A DNA stretch of 64,000 nucleotides, taken from positions 31,539-95,538 of the forward strand of contig DASXLI010000091.1 of assembly GCA_036496285.1 (NCBI GenBank), in the 5' to 3' direction. A program made the translations under genes and the position numbers. The DNA comes from DP-19 sp036496285. GTDB lineage: Bacteria; Desulfobacterota; Binatia; UTPRO1. How positions within the stretch are numbered: the first letter of the stretch is position 1; the number at the start of each line of letters is the position of its first letter. Positions 33,375 through 41,154 of this stretch are shown here, one piece after another. The notes under the pieces are model-generated. The model searched no databases. It was not told the DNA's origin and saw only the letters and a program-made list of their open reading frames with translations.

Positions 33375-34937
33375 CTACTCGTCGCCACCGTCGATCCAGC
33401 CGTACGCCGCGAGGAAGCGGTGGAGGCGCGGGTCGTCGCGGTCGAGCGGCGGGAGCCACTCGCCGACGAGCGTGCGCGTCCACCAGGCGCCGCTCGGGTC
33501 GCCGGGTGGGGCGAAGGCGTAGCGGTACAGGCGCGCACGGATCCAGCGCGGCGGGGCGTCGCGGAAGGGGTTGCCGGCGAGGAGGCTCAGCGCGCCCGGG
33601 TCGTTGTGCAGCAGCTTCCACACGAGATGGAGTGTCCACGGGTAGCGCTCCGGCGTCGACATCGCGGCGAACCAGATCGCCCAGTCGAGCCGCGGCTGAT
33701 AGGGCGCCACGAAGCACGGCCGGCGCATGACGTCGCCGGGTTTGCAGGGAAACTCGTACGGCTTCCAGTCCGCGTCGTCGCCCGGGACCGGGTCGCTCGT
33801 GCCCTCGAAGACGATTTCGTCGCGCTCGCGACCGACGCTGCCGAAGGCGCCGTAGGTGTTCACCAGCGCGAGCGGGCTGAAGGACGTGTTCATGATCTGC
33901 CGCGACGAGAGCAGGTTGGCGACCGGGCCGATGCTCAGGATCGCCACGACGACGACGAGCGCCGCGACCGCGATCCGCTGCGCCCGCGACGGGACGGCGG
34001 CCGCGGCGCGGCCCTCCGCCCTGGCGACGGCCGCCGCGGGAAGGAAGCGCCGCCAGACCGAGTCGTCGAAGCAGGCGAGGATCGGGACGATCGTGAGCCA
34101 GTTCAGGAACGAGAGGTTGCCGCTCACGATGAGGAAGATCTGGAAGGCGAGCATGACGGCGCCGGCGGCGTGACGGGCGCGGCGCGGTCCGAAGGCGAAC
34201 CACGGCGCGCCGAGCTCGGTCACGTGGTTGAAGAGCGTGCCGAGCTGGTTGAACCAGTGCGGCATGAAGTGCAGCGTCCGGCTGACCGGGTTCGGGATCG
34301 GCTGGGTCTCGTAGTGGTAGTAGAGGCAGGTGAGATCGCGCCAGCACGGGTCGCCGCGCAGCTTGATGAGGCCGGCGCCGAGCATGATGCGCACGATCAG
34401 CCAGCGGTACAGCACGATCACCGCAAACGGCGGCGGGCGGCGCGGGAACGGGCGCGGGTCGAGGAGCGGGCAGAGGAAGATCGCGAGGAAGCCGGTCTCG
34501 GCGAGCTGAATCTCCCACCCGTAGCCGTACCAGTCCTGGCCGATGTTGATGAACGAGAGGTAGAGCGCCCAGAGGAACGCCAGCACGAGAGAGTTGGCGA
34601 AGCCGAGCGCGACGACGAGCGAGACGACGACGCCGGTCCATGCGCCGACGACGAGCACGCGGTCGCCGGCGCCCCACCAGAAGACCGTCGGCACCGCGAG
34701 GAAGCGCGCCGCGCCGGCGCCGATGTGCGTCTCGACCCGCGCAAGGTAGCTCGCAGCGGGGAGGAGGCCGTGCGCGCCGATCAGCGGCAGCACCTGCAAC
34801 GCCAGCGACAGGTACGCCGCGAGGTACACGACGCCGAGCAGGCGCAGGAGCACGAAGCGGGTGAGCCAGTAGCTTTCTTGCGGCGCCGCGGGCGACGGAG
34901 TAACGTTCCCCGCTTCCGTCAGCCCGAGCGACGACAC
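33375..34937 (-). CDS. Lipase maturation factor-like membrane protein
   Basis: The 520-residue protein resembles LMF1, with several N-terminal membrane helices, a YLSFINIGQDWYGYGWEIQLAETGFL block, RIMLGAGLIKLRGDPCWRDLTCLYYHYETQPIPNP and a soluble end with AFGSVGRERDEIVFEG and RLDWAIWFAAM. In animals LMF1 helps lipases fold in the ER; the bacterial role is not defined. I place the start at GTG 34937 because a perfect AAGGAGG site lies eight bases upstream on this strand. An ATG at 35006 would overlap the divergent DTW gene. Confidence 0.88.
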   Translation of the reverse strand: MSSLGLTEAGNVTPSPAAPQESYWLTRFVLLRLLGVVYLAAYLSLALQVLPLIGAHGLLPAASYLARVETHIGAGAARFLAVPTVFWWGAGDRVLVVGAWTGVVVSLVVALGFANSLVLAFLWALYLSFINIGQDWYGYGWEIQLAETGFLAIFLCPLLDPRPFPRRPPPFAVIVLYRWLIVRIMLGAGLIKLRGDPCWRDLTCLYYHYETQPIPNPVSRTLHFMPHWFNQLGTLFNHVTELGAPWFAFGPRRARHAAGAVMLAFQIFLIVSGNLSFLNWLTIVPILACFDDSVWRRFLPAAAVARAEGRAAAAVPSRAQRIAVAALVVVVAILSIGPVANLLSSRQIMNTSFSPLALVNTYGAFGSVGRERDEIVFEGTSDPVPGDDADWKPYEFPCKPGDVMRRPCFVAPYQPRLDWAIWFAAMSTPERYPWTLHLVWKLLHNDPGALSLLAGNPFRDAPPRWIRARLYRYAFAPPGDPSGAWWTRTLVGEWLPPLDRDDPRLHRFLAAYGWIDGGDE

Positions 34938-34968
34938 CGCCGGCACCTCCTTCGGAACGCGATCATCG

Positions 34969-36153
34969 ATGGGAATCGGCTCCACGGCAATCCGGCCCGC
35001 CTTCACGGCGCGCCCCGTCTGCCCGCGCTGCCGCCGGCCGGGTCCGACCTGCTACTGCGCCCACCTCACGCCGATCCCGAGCGCGACGGCCGTCGTCTTC
35101 CTGCAGCACCCGCGCGAAAGCAAGGTGCCGATCGGCACCTGCCGCATGGCGCACCTGGCGCTCGCCGGCTCCGAGCTGCATCAGGGCGTGAGCTTCGAGG
35201 CGCATCCGCGCGTGCGTGGGCTCGTCGCGGCGCCGCCTGGGGACGTCGCGGTGCTCTATCCGGGCGGTGACGCCTGCGATCCCGAGGCGTTCCTCGCCCG
35301 GCCGCCGCGACACCTGATCGTGCTCGACGGCACGTGGCGCCAGGTGCGGACGATGTGGCGCGAGAACCCGTCGCTGCACCGGCTGCCGCGCATCGGCTTC
35401 ATGCCGGGGACGCCCGGCAACTATCGCATCCGGCGCGAGCCCGCGCCGCACTGCCTCGCGACCGTCGAGGCGATCGTCGAGACGCTCGGCCGCCTCGAGC
35501 GCGCGCCGGACCGCTTCCGGCCGATCCTCGGCGCGTTCGAGCAGATGATCGGCACGCAGCTCGTCTACCGTGCGCTGCGGCCGAACCCGCCGTGGAGCCG
35601 GGAGAAGCGCGGCGCGCGGCCGCGGCGCGTGAGCACCGCCCGGCGGCTGCTGCACGCGCGACGCGACGATGTGGTCGCCGTCTACGCCGAGGCCAACGCG
35701 CACCCGCTGGCGCGCGGCGGCACCGCGCCCGAGCTGGTGCAGCTCGTTGCGCTGCGGGCGTCGACCGGGGAGCGCTTCGTCGCCTTCGCGGCACCGCGCG
35801 GCACGCTCGCGCCCTCGACGGCGCACCATCTCGAGGTCGAGGCGGCACGTCTGCACGGCGGCGAGGCGATCGGCGAGGTCATGGCGCGCTGGCGGACGTT
35901 CGCCGGCGAGCGCGCGCTGCTCTGCGCCTGGGGCGGCTACACCGGCGATCTGTTGCGCCGCGAGGGCGACCTGCCACGCGAGACGCTCGATCTGCGCGAC
36001 GCGATCACGCGCGAGCTGAACCGCCCGGCCGGCGGCATGGAGGCCGCGGCGCTCCTCGTGAACGACGGCGTCGCGCCCGCGGAGTGGTGCGACGGCCGCG
36101 CGGGCCGGCGTATCGCCGCGCTCGGCGCGATCGTCGACTACCTGGCGCGCTAG
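34969..36153 (+). CDS. DTW-domain protein with C-terminal extension
   Basis: The 394-residue protein begins with a zinc-ribbon-like CPRCRRPGPTCYC and the DTW/TapT fold: VVFLQHPRESKVPIGTCRMAHLAL, VLYPGG, HLIVLDGTWRQVRTMWREN and YRIRREPAPHCLATVEA. DTW enzymes add 3-amino-3-carboxypropyl groups to tRNA uridines using S-adenosylmethionine. Residues about 220-394 form an extra domain of unknown role, not found in the basic 200-residue enzyme. It contains LLCAWGGYTGDLLRREG and ends LGAIVDYLAR. It is divergent from the LMF-like gene and its stop abuts that of the desaturase gene. Confidence 0.85.
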   Translation: MGIGSTAIRPAFTARPVCPRCRRPGPTCYCAHLTPIPSATAVVFLQHPRESKVPIGTCRMAHLALAGSELHQGVSFEAHPRVRGLVAAPPGDVAVLYPGGDACDPEAFLARPPRHLIVLDGTWRQVRTMWRENPSLHRLPRIGFMPGTPGNYRIRREPAPHCLATVEAIVETLGRLERAPDRFRPILGAFEQMIGTQLVYRALRPNPPWSREKRGARPRRVSTARRLLHARRDDVVAVYAEANAHPLARGGTAPELVQLVALRASTGERFVAFAAPRGTLAPSTAHHLEVEAARLHGGEAIGEVMARWRTFAGERALLCAWGGYTGDLLRREGDLPRETLDLRDAITRELNRPAGGMEAAALLVNDGVAPAEWCDGRAGRRIAALGAIVDYLAR

Positions 36154-37182
36154 TCAGGCCGCGCGCGACGTCGCGACGCGGAGCACCTCGCGATAGCCGT
36201 TCGCGACGCAGCCCTCGGGGATCAGGCCGTGCTCCATGAGGACGCGGTGCAGCTTCGGCAGGTTGTGGTGCGGCACCGTCATCATGAGGTGGTGCTCGTA
36301 GTGGTAGTTGACGAGGTTCGGCGCGATCAGGAAGCGCTCCCACCAGCGGGCGCGGGTCGTTCGCGTGTTGCGGAGCGGGTCGAGCTGGTCGGGCACCGCC
36401 GAGTGCTCGGCGATGGCGCGGATGCGGGTCACGAGCCGATAGGTCGTGAGCCACGACACCACCCACAGGAGATAGAGCGCCGGATGGCCGGCGAGGGTGA
36501 GGATCGCGAGCAGCACGAGGTTGGTGATCGCGACCGGCGCGACCTTGTGCCAGCCGACGTCGGGGCGGTCGCCGCCGCTCATGCCGAAGTTGCGCTGGTT
36601 GCGGCGGGTGCCGAGGAGTCCCATGTCGCGCTTGTAGACCAGGATCGCCTGCTTGACACCGGTCTGGCCCGAGAGATCGCGCCACACCTTGCGGCGGAAG
36701 CTCTCCGGCGTGATGGGGAAGGGCGTCACGAGGCCGAGGTCGGGATCCTCCATCGTGCCGGTGCGGGCATGATGCGCGAGGTGGTAGTTGCGGTAGGGCG
36801 CGGTGTCGGTCCAGACCGGATACGCCGCGAGCCAGTTGCCCGCCCAGTCGTTCAGCGCCCGGCTCTTGAAGAGCGTCCGGTGCGCCGCCTCGTGCATGAC
36901 GACCGCGCAGCCGAGCTGGCGTGCCGCGATCACGAACAGCGCGACGACGATCGTGAGCGGGTTCGGCCACCATACGACCAGCGCCATCGCGGCGAAGATG
37001 AAGAGCCAGTTGCTGAGGATCATCCACCACGAGCGGAGCGGGCTGATCGCGAGGAGCTTCTTGCGCTCCTCGAGCGGGATGACCTGGCGCCACAGGGGGA
37101 CGAAGGCGGCGGAAACGTCGTTCGCGACCGCGCGCGTCTCGGCGTCGGCCGTCTCGGCGGCCGCGGCAGACTCGTTGCTCAT
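36154..37182 (-). CDS. Membrane fatty acid desaturase
   Basis: The 342-residue di-iron membrane enzyme has three histidine boxes: HEAAHRTLF, HLAHHARTG and NYHYEHHLMM. Hydrophobic helices (WWMILSNWLFIFAAMALVVWW, LTIVVALFVIAARQLG, VAITNLVLLAILTLAG) separate them. It inserts a double bond or hydroxyl into an acyl or carotenoid-like substrate; the exact one is unknown. It overlaps the upstream PaaX-type gene by four bases, so regulator and enzyme share one transcript. Confidence 0.92.
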   Translation of the reverse strand: MSNESAAAAETADAETRAVANDVSAAFVPLWRQVIPLEERKKLLAISPLRSWWMILSNWLFIFAAMALVVWWPNPLTIVVALFVIAARQLGCAVVMHEAAHRTLFKSRALNDWAGNWLAAYPVWTDTAPYRNYHLAHHARTGTMEDPDLGLVTPFPITPESFRRKVWRDLSGQTGVKQAILVYKRDMGLLGTRRNQRNFGMSGGDRPDVGWHKVAPVAITNLVLLAILTLAGHPALYLLWVVSWLTTYRLVTRIRAIAEHSAVPDQLDPLRNTRTTRARWWERFLIAPNLVNYHYEHHLMMTVPHHNLPKLHRVLMEHGLIPEGCVANGYREVLRVATSRAA

Positions 37183-38072
37183 CGGGCTCCTCCGGCGACG
37201 GCGGCGGCAGACGCGTCATCGCTCACCATGCTCATGATGCTGAGATCGGTCGTCGTGCGCAGGTCGACCGGCGAGCGCCGGCTCGGCGCGCCGTGGTCGA
37301 CCATGAAGGCGCGCCAGCAGGCGCGGCCGAGCCTGTCGTAGCGGCGCATCGTCTGCACGAGCGCGCGGCGCTCGGTGCTCGGCAGGATCGGCTCGGGTAG
37401 GAGCGGGTCGAGGACGAGCTCGCGGATGGCGCGGCCGCCGAGGCTGAAGCTCTCGACCATCGCCTTCTCCGGCGCGAGGCGTGCCATGCGGCGCTCGCTT
37501 GCGAGGATGGCGTTGCGCGTGGCGCGGTAGCCGGCGCGCAGCGCGGCGACGTCCCAGAGGGCGCGCGCGCGCGTTTCCGTCGCGGCGTCGAGCGCGCCGA
37601 GCGCGAAAACGATGGCGGCGGGCTCGAGGCCGAGCGCCGTCAACTGGCGGCGAATCTCCGCGACGCCACCGGCGAGGTTGTCGGGGCGGATCCAGAGCGC
37701 CGTCTCGAGCTCACGGAAGCCGAGGAACGCGAAGGCGCGTGCGCGCCGGCGCGCCGCGCGGCGGTCGCTGCGGGGGAGGCTCCCCGTGTGCACCCCGACC
37801 CAGCCGCCGCTCCACGCCGTCATGCGCTCCTCGACGCGGCTCCAGGAGACGACCAGGCTCTGCACCGACTGCGCACCCGCCGCCATGCGGTAGCTGCCGC
37901 GCTCGTCGCTCTCGATGAGGCCGCGGCCGACCAGGCGCGCCAGCTCCACCCGGATGCTGTTGGCGGCGATGTCGAAGAGCGCGCCCGCCCGCACCAGCGC
38001 CCGCACCGGCATCGAGCCGCCGTGCAGGGTCGAGAGCAGGTCGAGAACGAGGCTCTTCGCCGTCGGGTGCAC
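37179..38072 (-). CDS. PaaX-family transcriptional regulator
   Basis: The 297-residue protein begins with a winged helix (LVLDLLSTLHGGSMPVRALVRAGALFDIAANSIRVELARLVGRGLI) and continues with the PaaX central domain (WSGGWVGVHTGSLPRSDRRAARRRARAFAFLGFRELETALWIRPDNL in separate blocks). Classical PaaX represses phenylacetate genes with phenylacetyl-CoA as ligand, but no such genes are here. It probably controls its own operon with the desaturase. The start is GTG 38072, placed only about one base after the predicted transcription start, so translation may be leaderless. Confidence 0.88.
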   Translation of the reverse strand: MHPTAKSLVLDLLSTLHGGSMPVRALVRAGALFDIAANSIRVELARLVGRGLIESDERGSYRMAAGAQSVQSLVVSWSRVEERMTAWSGGWVGVHTGSLPRSDRRAARRRARAFAFLGFRELETALWIRPDNLAGGVAEIRRQLTALGLEPAAIVFALGALDAATETRARALWDVAALRAGYRATRNAILASERRMARLAPEKAMVESFSLGGRAIRELVLDPLLPEPILPSTERRALVQTMRRYDRLGRACWRAFMVDHGAPSRRSPVDLRTTTDLSIMSMVSDDASAAAVAGGAR

Positions 38073-38078
38073 GGGGGT

Positions 38079-38121
38079 GATATTACGTCCCGTGGCAGGT
38101 TATGTCAACAGGGGTAATATC
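38079..38121 (-). promoter_or_regulatory. Strong promoter with flanking inverted-repeat operator for PaaX-desaturase operon
   Basis: On the minus strand TTGACA (38103-38108) and TAATAT (38080-38085) are exactly 17 bases apart, near consensus. A perfect eight-base inverted repeat GATATTAC (38079-38086) / GTAATATC (38114-38121) overlaps the -10 and lies just upstream of the -35. That is the layout of a repressor site closing the promoter from both sides. Autoregulation by the PaaX-type protein is the likely reading. Confidence 0.75.
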
Positions 38122-38156
38122 GGGGCTCGCCGACCCGGCCGGCGCGCCGGCGGCTG

Positions 38157-39911
38157 CTACCAGGCGATGGCGTACGCCGGCATGCGGCGGCTGACCTCGC
38201 CGCGCGGGTCGGCGCCGCCGTGCAGGGTACCCGTCCGCGGATCGACGCGGATGCACAGCACGTCGCCTGCGACCCAATCGTCCTCCGGGATGATCGCGTG
38301 GCCGCGCGCGGCGAGCGCCTCGCCGGTCGCCGCGGCGATCCGGCCCTCGAGCCGCAGCCCGCGCGGGACCGCGTTGTGCGGGAAGAAGCTCTGCGGGAAG
38401 TGCGCCGACGAGAAGCGCGCCGCCTCGATCGCGTCCTGCACCGGCATGCCGAACTCGACCAGGTTCAGGAACACCTGCAGCGTCCATTGATCCTGCTGGT
38501 CGCCGCCCTGCGTGCCGAGGACCATCGCCGGCGCGCCGTCGCGCAGCACGAGCGTCGGCGTGAGCGTGGTGCGGGGGCGCTTCCCGGGGACGAGCGCGTT
38601 CGGGTGGCGCGGGTCGAGGAAGAACGTCTGGATGCGCGTGCCGAGCGGGAAGCCGAGGCCGTCGATCACCGGCGACGTCGCGATCCACGCGCCGCTCGGC
38701 GTGAACGACGCCATGTTGCGCTCGCGGTCGACGGCGCAGACGTAGACCGTGCCGCGTCCCCAGTCGCGCGCGGCGAAGATCTCGTTGTCGTCGAGGAGCG
38801 CTCGTCCGCGGCGCGGGTCGCCCGGACGCTGCGCGTCGGAGGCGTGCGCCGGATCGATGAGGGCGCGGCGCGCGGCCGCGTAGCCCGGCTCGAGGAGGCC
38901 GGCGAGCGGGACGTCGACGAAGTCCGGGTCGCCGTACCACTGCTCGCGGTCGGCGAAGGCGAGCTTCGCCGCCTCGGCGACCGTGTGGATGTACTCGGTG
39001 CCGTTGTGCTCCATGCCGGCCAGATCGAAGCCGGCGAGGAGCGCGAGCTGCTGCAGGAAGACCGGCCCCTGGCTCCAGGGCCCGCACTTGTGGACCGTGT
39101 AGCCGCGGTAGTCGAGCGCAACCGGATCCTCGACGCGCGACGCGTACGCCGCGAGATCGGCGCGCGCGAGGAGCCCGCCCTCCGCCGCCGCGTGCGCCGC
39201 GATGACGTCGGCGATCTCGCCGTTGTAGAAGGCGTCGATCGCGGCGGCGAGGCCGTGACCCCGTCCGTGGCCGGCGGCACGCTCCTCGGCGGCAATCAGC
39301 CGCCGGAAGGTCTGCCCGAGGCCCGCGTTGCGCACCAGCTCGCCGACCTCGGGGAGCCGCCCGTCCGGAAGATAGACCTTGCCGGTCGACGTCCACTTGC
39401 CGAGGAACATGTCCATCCCGCCCATGAGCGAGAAGTCGCCGAGGAGATGCGCCGGTGCCGGTCCGCGCAGGGCAGGGTGGAGCGGGAAGCCGCCCTCGGC
39501 GAGCTCGAGCGCCGGCGTCGCGACCTGCGCGAAGCTGCGCGTGCCGAAGCGCGCCAGGATGGTGAGCAGCGCGTGCGGGACGGCCGGCGGTCCCGCCGGC
39601 AGCGCGCCGGCCATCGGGATCAAGGTGTGGCCGTTGGCGCGGAACCAGTCGATCGTCGCCGCGCGCGGCGCGATCGTGTTGCCGTTGATCGCATACACCC
39701 GACGCTCACCGGCGGCGTAGCAGAGCGCCGCGATCTCGCCGCCGAAGGTGTGCATGTGCGGGTTCACCACGCCCTCGACCAGCGTTGCCGCGACCGCGGC
39801 GTCGAAGGCGTTGCCGCCCGCCTGCAACTGGCGCATCCCCGCCTCGGCGGAAAGGTAGTGCTCGCTCACGACCATCGCGCGGGTGCTCATCAACGTCGGA
39901 CGCTGGGGCAT
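38157..39911 (-). CDS. Gamma-glutamyltransferase family protein
   Basis: The 584-residue Ntn-hydrolase precursor has the GGT pattern: AGGNAFDAAVAATLVEGVVNPHMHTFGGE, the processing-site region GRGTVYVCAVDRERNMAS with the likely nucleophile Thr, GKRPRTTLTPTLVL and LGTQGGDQQDQWTLQVFLNLVEFGM. It has no signal peptide, unlike periplasmic GGTs, so the enzyme is probably cytoplasmic. This subgroup acts on diverse gamma-glutamyl or acylated amines, and the substrate is open. Confidence 0.88.
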   Translation of the reverse strand: MPQRPTLMSTRAMVVSEHYLSAEAGMRQLQAGGNAFDAAVAATLVEGVVNPHMHTFGGEIAALCYAAGERRVYAINGNTIAPRAATIDWFRANGHTLIPMAGALPAGPPAVPHALLTILARFGTRSFAQVATPALELAEGGFPLHPALRGPAPAHLLGDFSLMGGMDMFLGKWTSTGKVYLPDGRLPEVGELVRNAGLGQTFRRLIAAEERAAGHGRGHGLAAAIDAFYNGEIADVIAAHAAAEGGLLARADLAAYASRVEDPVALDYRGYTVHKCGPWSQGPVFLQQLALLAGFDLAGMEHNGTEYIHTVAEAAKLAFADREQWYGDPDFVDVPLAGLLEPGYAAARRALIDPAHASDAQRPGDPRRGRALLDDNEIFAARDWGRGTVYVCAVDRERNMASFTPSGAWIATSPVIDGLGFPLGTRIQTFFLDPRHPNALVPGKRPRTTLTPTLVLRDGAPAMVLGTQGGDQQDQWTLQVFLNLVEFGMPVQDAIEAARFSSAHFPQSFFPHNAVPRGLRLEGRIAAATGEALAARGHAIIPEDDWVAGDVLCIRVDPRTGTLHGGADPRGEVSRRMPAYAIAW

Positions 39912-40007
39912 GCGAGCGGCATAGCAGCCTCGCGCGGCTGCGTCACCGGCGCTGCGGTGCGAATAGCCTGGGCCGGCCGGCGGTTGTCGTGGTAGAGTCG
40001 CGTCGAA

Positions 40008-40574
40008 GTGAAACCCGCGCGCAAGGCCAACTACGCCGATCTCGTCGCCGTGCCAGATCGCTTCGTCGCCGAGATTCTCGAGGGCGAGCTCTTTGCGTCG
40101 CCGCGGCCGGCCTCACCGAACGCGCTGGCGGCGAGTTGGCTTGGGGCCACGATCTTGAGCCGGTTCGGCGGCCCGCTGGGGTCACCCGATACGCCAGGCG
40201 GGTGGTGGATCCTCGACGAGCCCGAGCTGCACCTGCGCGACGACGTGCTCGTTCCCGACGTCGCCGGCTGGCGACGCGAGCGCATGCCCGAGCTTCCCGA
40301 CGTCGTCGGGTTTACCTTGACGCCCGACTGGGTGTGCGAGGTCATCTCGCCGTCGACCGCGCGCATCGATCGCGGCCGCAAGATGAGGATCTACGCGCGA
40401 GAGAGCGTTGCGCATCTCTGGATCGTCGATCCCCTCGCGCAGACGGTCGAGTGCTACCGCCTCGATGGCGGAAGCTGGGTCGTCGATCGGATCCACGAGG
40501 GGAACAGCCCGCTTCGCGCGGTGCCGTTCGACGCGGTCGAGATCGACGTCGCGCGCTGCTGGACCATGCGCTAG
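40008..40574 (+). CDS. Uma2-family (DUF820) PD-(D/E)XK nuclease-like protein
   Basis: The 188-residue protein shows the Uma2 core: EILEGELFASPRPA, WILDEPELHLRDDVLVPDVAGWRRER, WVCEVISPSTARIDRGRKMRIYARESVAHLWIVDPLAQTVECYR in sequence. The E-x-Y/I-S-P and KxxxY elements are the presumed nuclease site. These proteins are common as single genes in cyanobacteria and deltaproteobacteria, with no defined biological role. The start is GTG 40008; the ribosome-binding site is weak. Confidence 0.88.
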   Translation: MKPARKANYADLVAVPDRFVAEILEGELFASPRPASPNALAASWLGATILSRFGGPLGSPDTPGGWWILDEPELHLRDDVLVPDVAGWRRERMPELPDVVGFTLTPDWVCEVISPSTARIDRGRKMRIYARESVAHLWIVDPLAQTVECYRLDGGSWVVDRIHEGNSPLRAVPFDAVEIDVARCWTMR

Positions 40575-40596
40575 TGGCGCCAGTAGCGCTGACCCG

Positions 40597-40986
40597 CTAG
40601 CTGCTCCGGCAGCACTCCGCCTCGATCTCTAGGTGCCATTCGGGGCTGGCGAAGCCGACGACTTGAATGAAGGCGTTGGCCGGACGGATCATCGCGAACA
40701 CCTCGCCATGCGCTTTGGCGATCTCCTCCCACGCGTCGTACGACTTGAAGTAGACGCGCGTCTTCACGACGTCGCCGAGTGAGAACCCGGCGTCGGCGAC
40801 GACGCGGGCGATGATCTCGAGGCAGCGTTTCGCCTGGCCGTAGGCGTCGGGCGCCGCCGTGGTCTTGCCGTCGGCAGCGAGCGGTGCACAGGCGGAGATC
40901 GTGAGCAGATCGCCCGTGCGTACCGCGCGCGAGCAGCCGATGAGGGGCTCGTAGGCCGAGCCGGTCGAGTAGAGCTGGCGGGTCAT
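40597..40986 (-). CDS. RidA-family protein lacking the usual active-site arginine
   Basis: The 129-residue protein has the RidA/YjgF trimer fold (AYEPLIGCSRAVRTGDLLTISACAPLA, AKRCLEIIARVVADAGFSLGDVVKTRVYF, WHLEIEAECC). RidA removes reactive enamines and imines made by PLP enzymes through an Arg in the PAR motif. Here the segment reads RPANAFIQVVGF, with Asn in that place, so ordinary imine deaminase activity is doubtful. It may belong to one of the arginine-less Rid subgroups. Confidence 0.88.
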   Translation of the reverse strand: MTRQLYSTGSAYEPLIGCSRAVRTGDLLTISACAPLAADGKTTAAPDAYGQAKRCLEIIARVVADAGFSLGDVVKTRVYFKSYDAWEEIAKAHGEVFAMIRPANAFIQVVGFASPEWHLEIEAECCRSS

Positions 40987-41154
40987 GGCGCCCTGCTAAC
41001 GTGAAGCCGGAGGCCCGGCAAGACGCGCCGCCGCTCATTCGCTGCGGCGAACCTCGAGCGATGCGCCGGCGGATTGTGCGCGCGCGGGGCATGGTGGTAC
41101 GCAAGCCGTAGCTCGGGTGCGCGCCGCGACTCGCGGCGCCGGAGGTCGGTGGCG

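Noticed and set aside
36154..38072. Phenylacetate degradation locus
   Set aside because: Only the regulator is PaaX-like; the neighbours are a desaturase and a gamma-glutamyltransferase, with no paa enzymes.
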